Shown here: positions 33,930-45,150 of the stretch, piece by piece
Layout: every line of letters starts with the position of its first letter
Position numbering within the stretch: position 1 is the stretch's first letter
The notes under the pieces: generated by a model
What the model was told of the DNA's origin: nothing
The model's input: the letters and a program-made list of their open reading frames with translations, nothing else
Database searches by the model: none
Assembly (NCBI GenBank): GCA_014529385.2
Contig: CM043951.1
Coordinates: 107,600,384-107,664,383 of the forward strand
DNA from: Adiantum capillus-veneris
Lineage: Eukaryota; Streptophyta; Polypodiopsida; Polypodiales; Pteridaceae
Direction: 5' to 3'
DNA: 64,000 nt
Program-made: the position numbers and the translations under genes

Positions 33930-33934
33930 CAAAC
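33930..33934 (+). other. Target-site duplication between C and D (caaac)
   Basis: caaac separates the end of the C LTR from the start of the D LTR and recurs at 42427-42431 after D. The C insertion has caaaa on its other side (63648-63652, reverse complement), one base different. Confidence 0.8.
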
Positions 33935-34223
33935 TGTTAACCCTCACGGACACCCTATCACCTACGACAGACGTTGTATTATTTACTTGGTAGAGTCAGG
34001 TACCGGGCTTGTCGGTCCAATAGGAAAAGGGTAAGAGTGATCGCCGATGAGAAGCGCACTCTAACTGGAACATTCAAGGGATTAGTTGGCTAAGCATGGG
34101 CACCCAAGTGTGAATGGGGCGAGCTCATATAAAAGTCAACTGAATTTAAAATTCACTCATTCTCTCATTTGTGCAATTGAAGAGTGCTCTTGCTCCATCT
34201 CCATCTTCTTCTTCTTCATCTCG

Positions 34224-34270
<47 letters not shown>

Positions 34271-34532
34271 CGTGAGAGAGAGAGAGAGAGTGTGTGCGAT
34301 CGAGCATTGCGGCGGCACAACGAAGGCGAGGCGGTTGAGGCGGCGTAGCAGCGTCTCCCTCTTCTTCGCGGCAAGGAATCCTCCACGATGACAAGCGTAG
34401 AGTGGTGAGTGACACACCATCGCCATCTTTGAGCTTACTAGTTTAGGCTTGTTGTGTGCTTGGAGCCATTTGTGTCTTGCACACGGTGTATCGGCAAGTT
34501 CCTTGCATTGACACGTGCGACATACGCGCACA
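33935..34532 (+). repeat. 5' LTR of element D
   Basis: TGTTAACCCTCACGG to GCGCACA. TATA box CATATAAAAG near 34125-34134. A (GT)n microsatellite at 34225-34267 followed by (GA)n is longer than in the 3' LTR. Minus-strand frames across it (poly-His/Thr) are microsatellite artefacts. Confidence 0.9.
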
Positions 34533-34536
34533 TTTT

Positions 34537-34554
34537 TGGCGTCGTTGCCGGGGA
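34537..34554 (+). other. Primer-binding site of element D (Asp-type tRNA)
   Basis: TGGCGTCGTTGCCGGGGA, four bases after the LTR; typical of the Athila/Tat side of plant gypsy elements. Confidence 0.85.
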
Positions 34555-34844
34555 ATGCCATACACTAAGCTTGAATGTCACTCTGTGCTTCTTTTGTGGT
34601 GCAATTTCAATTGTAGGAAAGGTAAGGAAGGAGGGTATGTGTGTTGAGAAGAAGGTTTTGTGTTACTACTGTGTATTTTTTTTTGTTAATGGAGTTTTCG
34701 AAGGTACTGTGTTTTTTTTCTGTGTAAGGTGTTAGTTCTCTGTAATGTAATGTACAGTAAGTAGGAACTAGATCTGTGAGAGCTAATAGAATGTGTTAGT
34801 GTGTAACAATAGGTGTATTAGTTGGAAGTAGGTAGGTAGAGTGT

Positions 34845-36494
34845 GTGTGTGTGTGCTCTCTTGCAGGCCACGGAGACCTTATCCAAAAAAAAAATTATAA
34901 AGGTAGGACTGGGATCGGGAATATCTCCCAGACCCAATCCCAAGCTCATGCTCAAGCTTACACGAGTTCTCAATATCCACCTACTTTAGGTTCCGGGCCC
35001 TCGGCGGGGACCCAAGGTAGTACAAACCAAGATCCGAACATAGCGCCTAGTGACTCTTCCTCTGACTACGACGTCATGGAGGGTTTACCAATGCCTAATC
35101 CCGATAGCTCAAGCCAAGACATGCATGCCATGGGCCCACGGTCCGGGCCGAGCGTGCTTAGCCGCTTGAAGGAAACCTTTAGTAGAGCCACTCGCTCCGA
35201 ACATGGAGCTAATGGGGGTGCGGAAGTAAATTCTCCATTCGTGACCAATGTAGACCCTATACCCTTAGAGAATGTGCATGTGAATACTTCATTCACTGCA
35301 CCTCCTGACGCTTCAGAGTTATTTCCCTCCGAGGTCATATTACCCGATGGTAGAAGCCTTGCCGAAGTGCAAGAGGTTGAGCGGTATATCCTTGTAGCAA
35401 AGGAAAAGGAAATCAAGAGCTTACGCAAGGCGGAGCAATGAAGATAGTTAAAAGCGAAAGCCCCTATGTCAATATCCTTGCTAAGAGAGCAATCAAGTGC
35501 TCCTGACTTAGCAACCGCTAAGGGCCAACCCCTAGAAAGCAACATTGCACCTAGCACCTCAATCCTAGATGGAGTGTTCTTAAATGAGAACTGGGAGTAC
35601 GAACTACAAATGGAAACTCTGACCGACCTATACATAGGTCACACCTATCACGTGGGTTGGTTAGATGTCCTACAATCCACAATGGGGGCTACTAGTGTGG
35701 AGGATCAACAACAAAGAGTTTGTGAGGTCATCCATAGGGTCATTGAGTTAGAGAGACAGAACAAGGGGATCAACATGCCTTCAACGGGTCTCATGAGATT
35801 CTTAGATATAGGAAAGGCTAAACAACCGACCTTATCGCAAATGGAAACTCTCTCGGTAAGTCCGATGGATCCTCCATATGTTGTTTCTCCTAGAGTCTCA
35901 GTGCAATCTGAGCCCACAAGTGATAGCTTCACCTTTCCAAGTCTAGCTCATCTTTCCCTTGTTGACACCACGGCTACCATGCCTACCCCAATGATGGGCA
36001 TGCCAAGAAACATGTCATGGACCTCATTTGTTAGTAAAGCACCGCTACATGGTAGCTCAATGCCTGCAACAGTACCTACAAGTGTGTACCAATCGTATGC
36101 ACCTATGGGTCATCGTACTCATGTAGTCCCTACTCCTCCCATTGTTTTACCTACCTATGCTCCACAACCACAACACCCAAGCTCTTATTTCCATGGGACT
36201 ATACCGGCTAGCATTAGCATGTCACATTCGACGTCTGCTATGCCTAGGGCCACCCATATGAAGTATGGACCACCACATGGCACAACATCGTACCAAACGT
36301 GGAACCCAAGGGCTTCCTATGCTCCAAGCCCAATGCCAATACCTACTCCACATGTAGTCTCTGGAGCACCTCCACCCACGGTTCCTGCTCACTTAGGTGA
36401 CTTGGAAACATTTTCTCAAGCTATTGGTCGATCTATTGTGGAGAATATGCGTAACACGCCTGATAAGAGCCTAGAAGTAAAGCAGTACAAATAG
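34845..36494 (+). pseudogene. gag: N-terminal gag region of element D
   Basis: One frame of about 550 codons with a single TGA at 35439-35441. It is Ser/Pro/Met-rich and low in charged residues toward the end (Y-A-P-M-G, P-T-P-H-V-V-S-G-A-P-P-P-T-V-P). A helical stretch Y-I-L-V-A-K-E-K-E-I-K-S-L-R-K-A-E just precedes the stop. This is a disordered N-terminal extension before the gag core. No known domain. The frame shifts at about 36494, where the gag core begins in another frame. Confidence 0.65.
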
Positions 36495-37890
36495 CCAAGT
36501 TCACACAAAAATTTAGTGGAGACGGGGATATGAGAAAGCATATCGAAGTGTTTGAACAAATATGCAATTCTCTAGGAGAACACAATGACCTACATAAGCG
36601 CAATGCTTTAAGCCTAACCTTAAGTGGAAAGGCTAGGGATTGGTATAGAACCCTAAGGGTGGAAGAAAAAACGATTTACCCTACTCTTAGGAGACTGTTC
36701 TTAAAAGAATACATACGAGAGGGAGTACTTTGGGGTGTAGCCTCTAAGCTCCAGAAAGCCCAACAAGAGGAAGGAGAGTCGGTGAGAGACTTTATAAGTC
36801 ACTTGAAGCATTTGAATTCTCATTGTAATCCAAATGAGCGCTTCAAAAATAACCAATTGCTTGATAGATTCATTAGGGGATTACGACATGAGGATATGTA
36901 CAATGGCCTGGTCATTAGAGTATCACCACATGGGAAGCAGTCACCACCAATGCCATCCAATTGGAGGATAATTTAATGATTCAAGGAGAAAGAGTGTCTG
37001 TTGAGCCTAAATCTATTAGCTCGCAAGCATCAGGGCATCAGCCAATGACCCTAAAGCCTATTGCTAAGGAGCCTAAGATATTTGAGATGACTCTAGCAAA
37101 TCTCACCAAGGCTATTCAAGAGAGTCTAGAGACAATTGTGCTCCGCAAAACAATCATATGTATCCAAGAAGGGATCAACAATGGTGCTCAGTATGCTATG
37201 GACCGCATAGTACCAGTGAATGCCCTACTTTTAGAGTAAAAATCAATGGGAACTGTAATGCCTGTGGGAGGTATGGTCATCAAGCTAAGGATTGCATAGT
37301 ATTTAAGCGCGCGATGGCCAATAGACCAACCATAGCATGGACAGACACACCTCGAGTGCCTGCATTGATGTCGGCCCCAGCTCTTGAACAAACAACACAC
37401 CACATGGTCCCTAGGGCCCAAAATGTTGTTCAAACAACACCCTTACCACCTCCAGTTCTAGGACCGCAACCACCACATCCGAGAATCACTTCTGTGAATC
37501 AAGTGGGCTGTGAGTCATCTATTGCTTGTTTGGAAGGCTGTGAGGAAGATATAGATCCTAATATCGCCTATGGGATGGATGTGCTTGAAGAAAGTCCACA
37601 ATACTACATGGAGGACTATTGGGGACAAGTCAAACCTGTATATCAAGTAGCTGCTCTTGCGGCAAGAGGCCAAAATATCAATTTCACCGCTAAGAGACCA
37701 CCTCTTCAATGCTATGAGTGTGGAGGTCCACATTGTGTAGCCGAGTGTCCTATTAGGCTACAAAAGAACGCCACACTAATGCAAACCAATCAAGCGAGCA
37801 TGCCTACAATGCTAATACTCATGTGTAATCGATGTGGCATAGATCATTTGATTGCCCAATGTCCAAATAATCCAAATGCATGAAAGATCA
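36495..37890 (+). pseudogene. gag: Gag core and three zinc knuckles of element D
   Basis: The core (36530-36976) reads L-S-G-K-A-R-D-W-Y-R-T-L, F-L-K-E-Y-I-R-E-G, A-Q-Q-E-E-G-E-S-V-R-D-F and L-L-D-R-F-I-R-G-L, the retrotrans_gag pattern. After frameshifts there are three knuckles. The first is C-N-A-C-G-R-Y-G-H-Q-A-K-D-C (37255, standard spacing). The others are C-Y-E-C-G-G-P-H-C-V-A-E-C (37709) and C-N-R-C-G-I-D-H-L-I-A-Q-C (37826), both with the short three-residue spacing also seen in C. These would bind nucleic acid in the particle. Confidence 0.78.
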
Positions 37891-37901
37891 CGCCATTAAA
37901 C

Positions 37902-39497
37902 TTGATTGAAGTTACCGAGGAGCCATCACAAAGTACACCTGTGGTACCAGTAAACGTACTCACACGATCGATACTCCAAAAACAAAATTATATTCTTGAG
38001 GAAAGAGACACGGCATCAATTGCCCAATCTCAAAAAAAGAAGAAAACACGAAGGAAGAGATTGCAAAAAGCAGCGAAGTCAGACCCCAGTTCAAAGACCA
38101 ACATAGGGACTAGTGACGACCCCGTATATATGAACGACGCTGAAGAAGATTCTGATTCAGGCGAAACCATGGAGACCAAAACGACCACTAAGATAGAAAC
38201 CAACAAGGAATATCTTCATGAGCCACAATGGCCAGGATCCAAGAAGAAAATAGGAACTTATCCAAACCCTACAGAGGAGATTGAGCGAGTCAAGCAATTA
38301 AGGAGTTTGGTAGAAGATACCCAAAGGGATCTAGAACCAGCACCTAGGCAGATCCAGATTACATACACCATGTTCCCTACGCAACAACAACCTCACCAAG
38401 TCCATAGACCCTTAGCCATACCTAGTGTCATCCAAGAAGAAAGTGACTTAAAGTCATGGGAAAGTGGGCGTACTCACTTCTTATTGGAAAGAATGTTTAC
38501 AGAGGGACTACTTGATCCTATCGAAGAAATGGAGATCCCATCTTCCCCACGTCAAGGGACTGAAGTCCAAAAGGTGCCGTTAAACATTGCTAAATTGATG
38601 GATTTCATGTCTTTAGAAGTTAGAACCACCATTATGTCCAAACTATATAAAGACCCTGAGCTAGTCTCAGCTCTTCGAGCCTTCCTCAATGGAGAGCTAA
38701 AGTTTGGGCTACCACAATTTTCACAGATGGATGGAGGTGGGGAGATGCCAATAGAGGAGGAACACTTACATCCACAACCCAACCTAGATGAGAACCTTGT
38801 TATAGAAATACTTGTTAACAAGTTGGGACAATACTTTGAGGGTGATGAATCCAATGCAACCATACCAATCACTACTAAGGGATTAATTGTGAAGGGAATC
38901 CTTGATGGTGGCCCTAGGGTTAGCATTGTGACTAAATTTTTTGGGAAACTATGGGAAGACCTCACCTTGCGACCACAACCATAGTAGTGAAGATGACCAA
39001 TGGGTCTATTGTTAAACCTATTGGGATGTTAGAAGATCTCAAGACCAAGGTCTTTGGACATAAAATAAGAGTTACCTTCATTGTTATGGATTTCTCCAAA
39101 CACACTATGGCATCGGAGATGATCTTAGGACGTCCTTTCATGAGGGAAGCAAAAACGGTGCATGACTGGTCTAAAAACCATGTCTACCTGCAGCTCCAAG
39201 ATTCTGTCATTCGAGTGGATCTTGTAACTGGTCGAGCACACCCTCTAGGAAACAAGTTTATAATTGATCATAGAACTGACACCATAGTTCACTCGGCCCC
39301 ATTGCAGTATTGTTACACGTGTAAGGTGGACACTGATGTTGGGGAAGATTCTCCTTATATGGATGTACTACCTGGGATGACTGAGTCGGACAATGTGGAC
39401 TGGGTCCGCCTAGCAGCAACCATAGACACTTGGGGAAACAGGGGGACGACTTGGGTAACACCGAGGGGGATGAAATGCCATCACTCATACCCTTAAA
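37902..39497 (+). pseudogene. Linker and protease-like domain of element D
   Basis: A basic linker (K-K-K-K-T-R-R-K-R at about 38040) and an acidic patch lead to a protease-like block: K-G-I-L-D-G-G-P-R-V-S-I-V (about 38893), then M-I-L-G-R-P-F-M-R-E (39119-39150) in a second frame. The D-S/T-G triplet reads D-G-G. A stop at 38982-38984 and a frameshift split the domain. The layout parallels element C closely. Confidence 0.7.
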
Positions 39498-40205
39498 TAT
39501 GCTACATGCAATGCATATAGCTTCTGACAAGAATCATCCTCATATAACAAAGAAAACATACAAGTGGGTCCCTAAATCTTCTTTAGCAACCATAGCTAGT
39601 GCTAAAAAATAGAAGCCTTGTAAGAAACGTCCCATTTGCTCCAAGAAATTTAAGAAAACGTGGTGTTGGATTCCTAAACGACTATTGGAAGCCCAAGGCT
39701 ACTATCAAGGAAATGATCAAATATGGGTACCAAAATGTAGATTGTGTTCTTACCTGTCACCTGACCATTGTGAGCCCAATTATGTAGCTCCAAAATGAAT
39801 CAATGATCGCAGAAAGAAAAAAATCATAGAATTCTACACACCCGCTCCAGAGCTAGTCTGGGTACCAAAGAAAGAACGATTTGTTCCACCTAGCTCAAGA
39901 ACAGGGGAGTCCCATGAAGCTTCTAGCTCCTCATGTAATGCATCCATAGAGGTAAAAGCTTCTCCACAACCTCCACCTACAATAGTGGACCTCCATAAAG
40001 ATACAAGGGAATCCACACCTCCCAGTGTTCAAGAATCACCTGATGAACCACTTCAAGTTCGATCCTGGGAGAGTACCTTACCACCCTTGCAACTCGACGA
40101 GGCACCTAAGGTAATACAAAACTACTGGCAAAAATCATCACCTATTACCAATTGGAACAATTGGTTTCAAAGGGTGACAAGCTCATTTCAAACGGTATGA
40201 TCTAC
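39498..40205 (+). pseudogene. Trp-Val-Pro-Lys repeat region of element D
   Basis: Frames carry K-W-V-P-K-S (39564), C-W-I-P-K-R (39666), Q-I-W-V-P-K-C (39720) and V-W-V-P-K-K (39861) in a Lys/Pro-rich context. They are the counterpart of the W-I-P-K region of element C. Between repeats the sequence is not conserved. Several frame breaks are present. Confidence 0.6.
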
Positions 40206-41844
40206 CCAAGGAAGGGGGGAGCGTTTGCTGACAGTCATCATTCACTCACTCTCCTCTCAACCTTTCTCCCTGACCTCTTAATCTCCAATCTTAGGGAATG
40301 TATATATAAAGCCTTATACTCACAAAAAAATCAAAAATAAAGAGCAAGAGCAATTAGCAAACGAGTATGCACAATAAAAGTCAAAACATTGACTCAGACC
40401 TACACATTCGCATCCGGTACACTGAAACAAAAACCTATGCCATAAAACACCTTTGATCCTCATCACTCGAGTGATGGAGGATAGGTAGAATTAGTACCAT
40501 AGGAGTGTTTCTATTTTAGAGTTGAGTGATTAGCAAAGTTCCTTTTTCCCATTGATGTGCCTCCTAGAGGTATTCTTTGTGTTTCTTAGTGTGTACAGGA
40601 ACGTGTTGCTGTTGTTAGGACTTGGTCCTTCATGGAATCTTTCTCTCGTTCACACTTCAAATCAAGCGCGACCATCAACACAAATAGGTGTTTCTTGTCC
40701 ATTAGCATTGCCCCTTATCTTTTTTGCATCCATGTTTGTCTGCTTTAATTGTGATTGATAGCATAATATCCAGCACATTTGCAAAGTACCAAACATTAAA
40801 TTCAATGTAATTTTTTTGTCATAATCACTTGTCTAGGTTTAAAAATCAAGCAGTCCGACTAAGCTAGTTTGACCAAGCTAGGTGTTAGAGATCTTCTCTT
40901 AATACCATGGGGAATGCCTTCCTAATAATCAATGGTTACTTAGGTTCTTAATCCGATTTAGGCGGCATTGTGTGAAATGTACTAGGGCTTTCTAGTGGGC
41001 TTAGTCCCTATTGACCTTTAGCTTAAGTATTATAAAGGGAGTTTACTAGTGTGATGAGCCTGGGGAGGGTAACAGCGTTATATGACCCCCCAAAGTTACA
41101 AAATTAAAATGTTGAAAACAAACAAACAAAAAAAATCAAAGTGCCACAATGTAAAATCTTAAGCTGGAAGAGAAACCTCAGCTTGATTTGGTACTCCACT
41201 CACATGTATCGCCTATGGTACTAGAGCCCTAGAGGTTCCAGTGTGGGCGCTTTTCCTTGAAAAGCAAAAAACCCAAGGCATACAAAATAAGCACACACAT
41301 CAAAATTGAATCACTGTGAAAAGACTTTGGGGGGTCAAAGAAAAGGTAATCAGTCAGGCGATGATTTCATGAGAAATTCCTTTTATCGTAGATTAACTAC
41401 AAGGTCTTCTAGCTATAGCCTCTAGTCAGCCCTCAAACATCAAATACTTGGCTCTCGCGATTAAACAACTTAATTGACCAGAGAAAATTGAGAATCTTAC
41501 CCATGGTATTAATAGTCGATCTTTAGTGCCTTTCGATCGTTAAATTAGCGACCCTAGACTTGTTTAATTTTTTACCTTTACAGCTGTTTATGCGTTTGAT
41601 TATATTGCAATTTAATGTTTATTGTTGACAAATGGTTTAATATTCTGTTACCAATCAATTTGTCTGCCTAAAACTGCTATGCTTTTTAATTGTATATGAG
41701 AATGCAATTACTGTGCCAATGTTGTTTGATTTTGCAGTGACCGAAGAAGGCTAAAGACATTCATCTCAAATGCTCTTCCACCTCGATGAACGAGCTTCAA
41801 CTCAATAGCTTCCGAGGATGGAATCTACACGAGGAAGGGGGGCA
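40206..41844 (+). other. 3' non-coding region of element D with two polypurine tracts
   Basis: AAGGAAGGGGGGAG at 40208-40221, then a TATA-like GTATATATAAAGCC (40300) about 80 bases on. No gene in the next 1.5 kb. A second tract GAGGAAGGGGGG at 41831-41842 lies immediately before the 3' LTR. Confidence 0.65.
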
Positions 41845-42426
41845 TGTTAACCCTCACAGCTCACGGACACCCTATCACCTACGATGGACGTTGTATTATT
41901 TTTACTTGGTAGAGTCAGGTATCGGGCTTGTCGGTCCAATAGGAAAAGGGTAAGAGTGATCTCCGATGAGAGGCGCACTCTAACTAGAACATTCAAGGGA
42001 TTAGTTGGCTAAGCATGGGCGCCCAAGTGTGAATGGGGCGAGCTCATATAAAAGTCAACTAAACCTAAAATTCACTCATTCTCTCATTTGTGCAATTGAA
42101 GAGTGCTCTTGCTCCATCTCCATCTTCTTCTTCTTCATCTCCTTGTGTGTGTATGTGTGTGTGTATGCATGAGAGAGAGAGAGAGAGTGCAATCGAGCAT
42201 TGCGGCGGCACAACGACGGCGAGGTGGTTGAGAGCGGCGTAGCAGCGTCTCCCTCTTCTTCACGGCGAGGAATCCTCCACGACGGCAAGCATAGAGCGGT
42301 GAGTGACACACCATCACCATCTTTGAGCTTACTAGTTTAGGCTTGTTGTGTGCTTGGAGCCATTTGTGGCTCGCACACGGTGTATCGACAAGTTCCTTGC
42401 ATTAACACGTGCGACATACGTGCACA
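41845..42426 (+). repeat. 3' LTR of element D
   Basis: Same ends as the 5' LTR. The (GT)n/(GA)n block is shorter. Followed by the caaac duplication (42427-42431) and then chromovirus E. Confidence 0.9.
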
Positions 42427-42431
42427 CAAAC

Positions 42432-43627
42432 ATACAAGAGTATGTTTTTAAATGTGTGGTATGCCAAAAGACGAAGTTTGATAGAGGGAAGCAACATGGA
42501 TTGCTTCAAACTTTTCCAATCCCTAATGCACCATGGGAGAGCATATCCAAGGATTTTATCTTTGGATTGCCTAAGTCTATCCATGGGAATACAAGAATAT
42601 GGACTGTAGTAGACAGGTTCAGCCAAGAAGCTCATTTTATACTTGTCAAAAAGACTATCAAAGCCCATCAAATGGAAACCCTCTTCATATCACAAATCTT
42701 CAAGTACCATGGCTTGCCAATGTCCATAGTGTCGGATAGAGATCCTCGAATGACCAGTAATTTTTGGAAGGGTCTCTTTGAGAGTTTAGGGACGAGGATA
42801 AACTTCTCTTCGATCTATCACCCGCAAACGGATGGCCAAAGTGAAATAGCTAACCTATCAATTCTTGATCAACTAAAAGCCTATGTAACGGAAAGGTCCC
42901 AATGGGAGAAGTACTTATCCTTAGTGGAGTATGCCTACAATAACACTATACATACTTCCATGGGAAAAGCACCTTTCAAGGTAATTGAGGGAAGATTAAA
43001 AAGTCCCCTGCTACTTAAGGTACACGGGAAGATCTTTGCTGCAGATGAGTATAGCCGAGACCTACAAGAATCTTTCCAAAAGATTAAGGATGCTATCTTT
43101 ATGTTACAGCAAAGGCAAAAGGCTGTTGCTGATAACCACAGAGTTAGCCCAAGCCTTTAAAGAAAATGATTGGGTCTTGCTTAAATTTCCAAAGGCTCGA
43201 TTAAGACACACGACGGGCAAGAATCCTACGGGACACCAAAAGTACTATGCTAAGTTAGCAAAAAAGTACTATGGTCCCTTCCAAATTCTTAGACCAATCA
43301 ATGAGATGGCCTATCAACTTAAGTTTCCCAGTCATTGGCTTGTGACACGATGCTTTCCATGTGATCCTACTAAAGCCTTACAAAGGAGAGCCACCTCAAG
43401 AACCAACTATTGAAGACCCACCAGAGATCGAGGACCAAGAAGAGGTGTTGCAACCCGAGTGCATTCTCCGACATGAAGACAAGGTATTAAGACGTGATAA
43501 GACTATCCAACAGTATCTTATTAAGTTTAAGAATTATCCTTTTGAAGATGCTAGATGGATGCAAGGCATACAATTAAAGGATAACCTAAACCTTATCAAT
43601 GCTTACAATGCTTCCCTAGAGTAAGCA
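42432..43627 (+). pseudogene. pol: Integrase and chromodomain of chromovirus E
   Basis: Zinc domain C-V-V-C-Q-K-T-K; catalytic Asp in T-V-V-D-R-F, second Asp in V-S-D-R-D-P-R-M-T, and Glu in H-P-Q-T-D-G-Q-S-E. Then V-H-G-K-I-F-A-A-D-E-Y, a G-P-F module (about 43275), and a chromodomain-like end, C-I-L-R-H-E-D-K-V through Q-Q-Y-L-I-K-F-K-N-Y-P-F-E-D-A-R-W-M. The core has no stop. Two frameshifts (about 43150 and 43370) separate core, G-P-F module and chromodomain. The chromodomain-like tail places E, F, G and H among the chromoviruses. Confidence 0.85.
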
Positions 43628-43977
43628 AATGTACAAATGTTCAAAATGAACAAAGTTTTTGTCTTATAAGACTCTCTTTTTCTTTATTGTGCGCAAGTGT
43701 AAGTAGTATGCATACTTAGAATCAAGTTTTTGGAGACGACGTCTTCCAAACACCAAGTAGAGATTGTCACTCTACTATGGAAGATTGATAGGAGTAATGT
43801 GCAGACATGCTTACGGCAGCTTAGGCTCTGAAGCGCCAAATGGATTATTCATCCATTCTAGAACGATGTTGTAGGGTAAGATAGGTATCCTCTACCCACT
43901 AGAAAAAGGACTAATGAATAGGCTTTATATTCTCTACCCCATAGTCGAGGACGACTATGATTTCAAGAGAGGGGTAA
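43628..43977 (+). other. 3' untranslated region of chromovirus E
   Basis: No gene. It ends with ccatagtcgaggacgacta-t-g-a-t-t-t and the polypurine tract, a block nearly identical to the same place in G (15784-15830, reverse). Confidence 0.7.
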
Positions 43978-43995
43978 TGTCATAATAACTAATAT

Positions 43996-45150
43996 TGGCA
44001 TCAAAGATCTTCCCATGTACTTTAAGTAGAAAGGGACTTTTAGGTCTTCCCTCAATGATCTCAAAAGGTGTTTTTCCCGTAGAAGTATGTACAGTATTAT
44101 GTAGGCATACTCTACAAGAGGTAAATAATTTTCCCATTGTGACTGTTGATCTACTTCGGTAACATAATTCTTGAGTAGATTGAGTATTGCAAGATTGGAT
44201 ATCTCACTTTGGCCATCTGTTTGTGGCTGATAGGACGAAGAGAAATTCAATCTTGTTCCTAGATTTTCAAAGAGAATTAGTCGAGTATTGTTCATATTCC
44301 CGTATTCCCATGGATAGACTTCGGCAATCCAAAGATGAAATCCATGGATATACTACTCCCATGGTGAATTTGGGATGGGCAATGGCTGGAGTAATCCAAG
44401 TTGCCTCCCCTATCATATTTTCTCTTTTGGCATACTATGCATTTTGAAACATACTCTTGTATGTCCACTTTCATAATAGTCCAATAGAAATACATCTCTA
44501 CTCCTCGAAAGGTAGGTTGAATACCTCTATGCCCCACATAGGGAGGAGCATGGGATTCATACATAACTTTCTTACAAAGGGAATGGGTAACACGTAGTCT
44601 ATTGCCGTGGAGAAGATAACCATCCTGCAAAGTGAATGTTTCCACTTTCTTCCCCAAAGCAAGGGCTAACATTATGTCTCTAAAGTCAGGGTCAATAGCA
44701 TACTCATCTATCATAGAGGATAGATCATTGTGAGTAGCTATAGACACCGCATTAACTTTTGGTCGTAGTGAAAGTGCATCGGCCACTTGATTGTGCTTAC
44801 TAGCAATGTGAGAAATATGGAAATTAAATTGCGAAAGAAAATTTTCCCACCTCATTTGTTTGTTGGAAAGCTTGGTTTGTGTCATGAAATACTTGAGACT
44901 TTGGTGGTCGGTGCGTAGAATGAATGGAGTCCCCAATAGGTAGTGCTTCCATGTGTCTAGGGCAAGTAGAACAACTAAAATCTCTTTCTCATAAATGCCC
45001 AAGACTCGTTCATCAATATTGAGCCTTCTACTCTCATATGCTATGGCATGCCCTTCTTGAAGCAAAACTGCTCCAAGGCAATCACCACAAGCATCACATT
45101 GGACCTCAAATGGCTTTGAGAGATCCGGAAGCATGAGGACTGGTTGGGAG
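43996..45150 (-). pseudogene. pol: RNase H and broken integrase of fragment F
   Basis: It reads F-E-V-Q-C-D-A-C-G-D-C-L-G-A-V-L-L, then R-T-D-H-Q-S-L-K-Y and H-N-Q-V-A-D-A-L-S, covering most of RNase H. The integrase zinc domain is Y-V-G-H-R-G-I with C-I-V-C-Q-K. It then jumps at about 44290 from S-I-H-G-N-T-G-I to E-N-L-G-T-R-L-N, deleting both catalytic Asp residues. H-P-Q-type motif Q-P-Q-T-D-G-Q-S-E remains. It ends after H-G-K-I-F-D-A. Confidence 0.75.

Larger units (their letters stand above)
33935..42426 (+). mobile_element. Element D: complete non-autonomous gag-protease LTR retrotransposon
   Basis: 8.5 kb, with LTRs of 598 and 582 bp, caaac duplications on both sides, an Asp-type primer site, gag with three zinc knuckles, a protease-like domain, W-V-P-K repeats, a 1.6-kb 3' non-coding region and a polypurine tract. 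No RT, RNase H or integrase is present between the protease-like domain and the 3' LTR. The LTRs are close to identical apart from microsatellite length and small indels. It would have to borrow its enzymes from an autonomous element. Confidence 0.88.
42427..43995 (+). mobile_element. Chromovirus E, 3' half (integrase, chromodomain, start of LTR)
   Basis: It begins inside the integrase zinc domain after the caaac duplication and ends with polypurine tract CAAGAGAGGGG and the first 18 bases of the LTR (43978-43995). Its upstream part (RNase H/integrase linker) is at 63653-64000 on the minus strand. The rest of the LTR is at 49278-49728, beyond the inserted fragment F. Confidence 0.8.

Noticed and set aside
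34146..34561. Minus-strand ORFs rich in His-Thr across the D 5' LTR
   Set aside because: Produced by the (GT)n microsatellite; the LTR explains the sequence.
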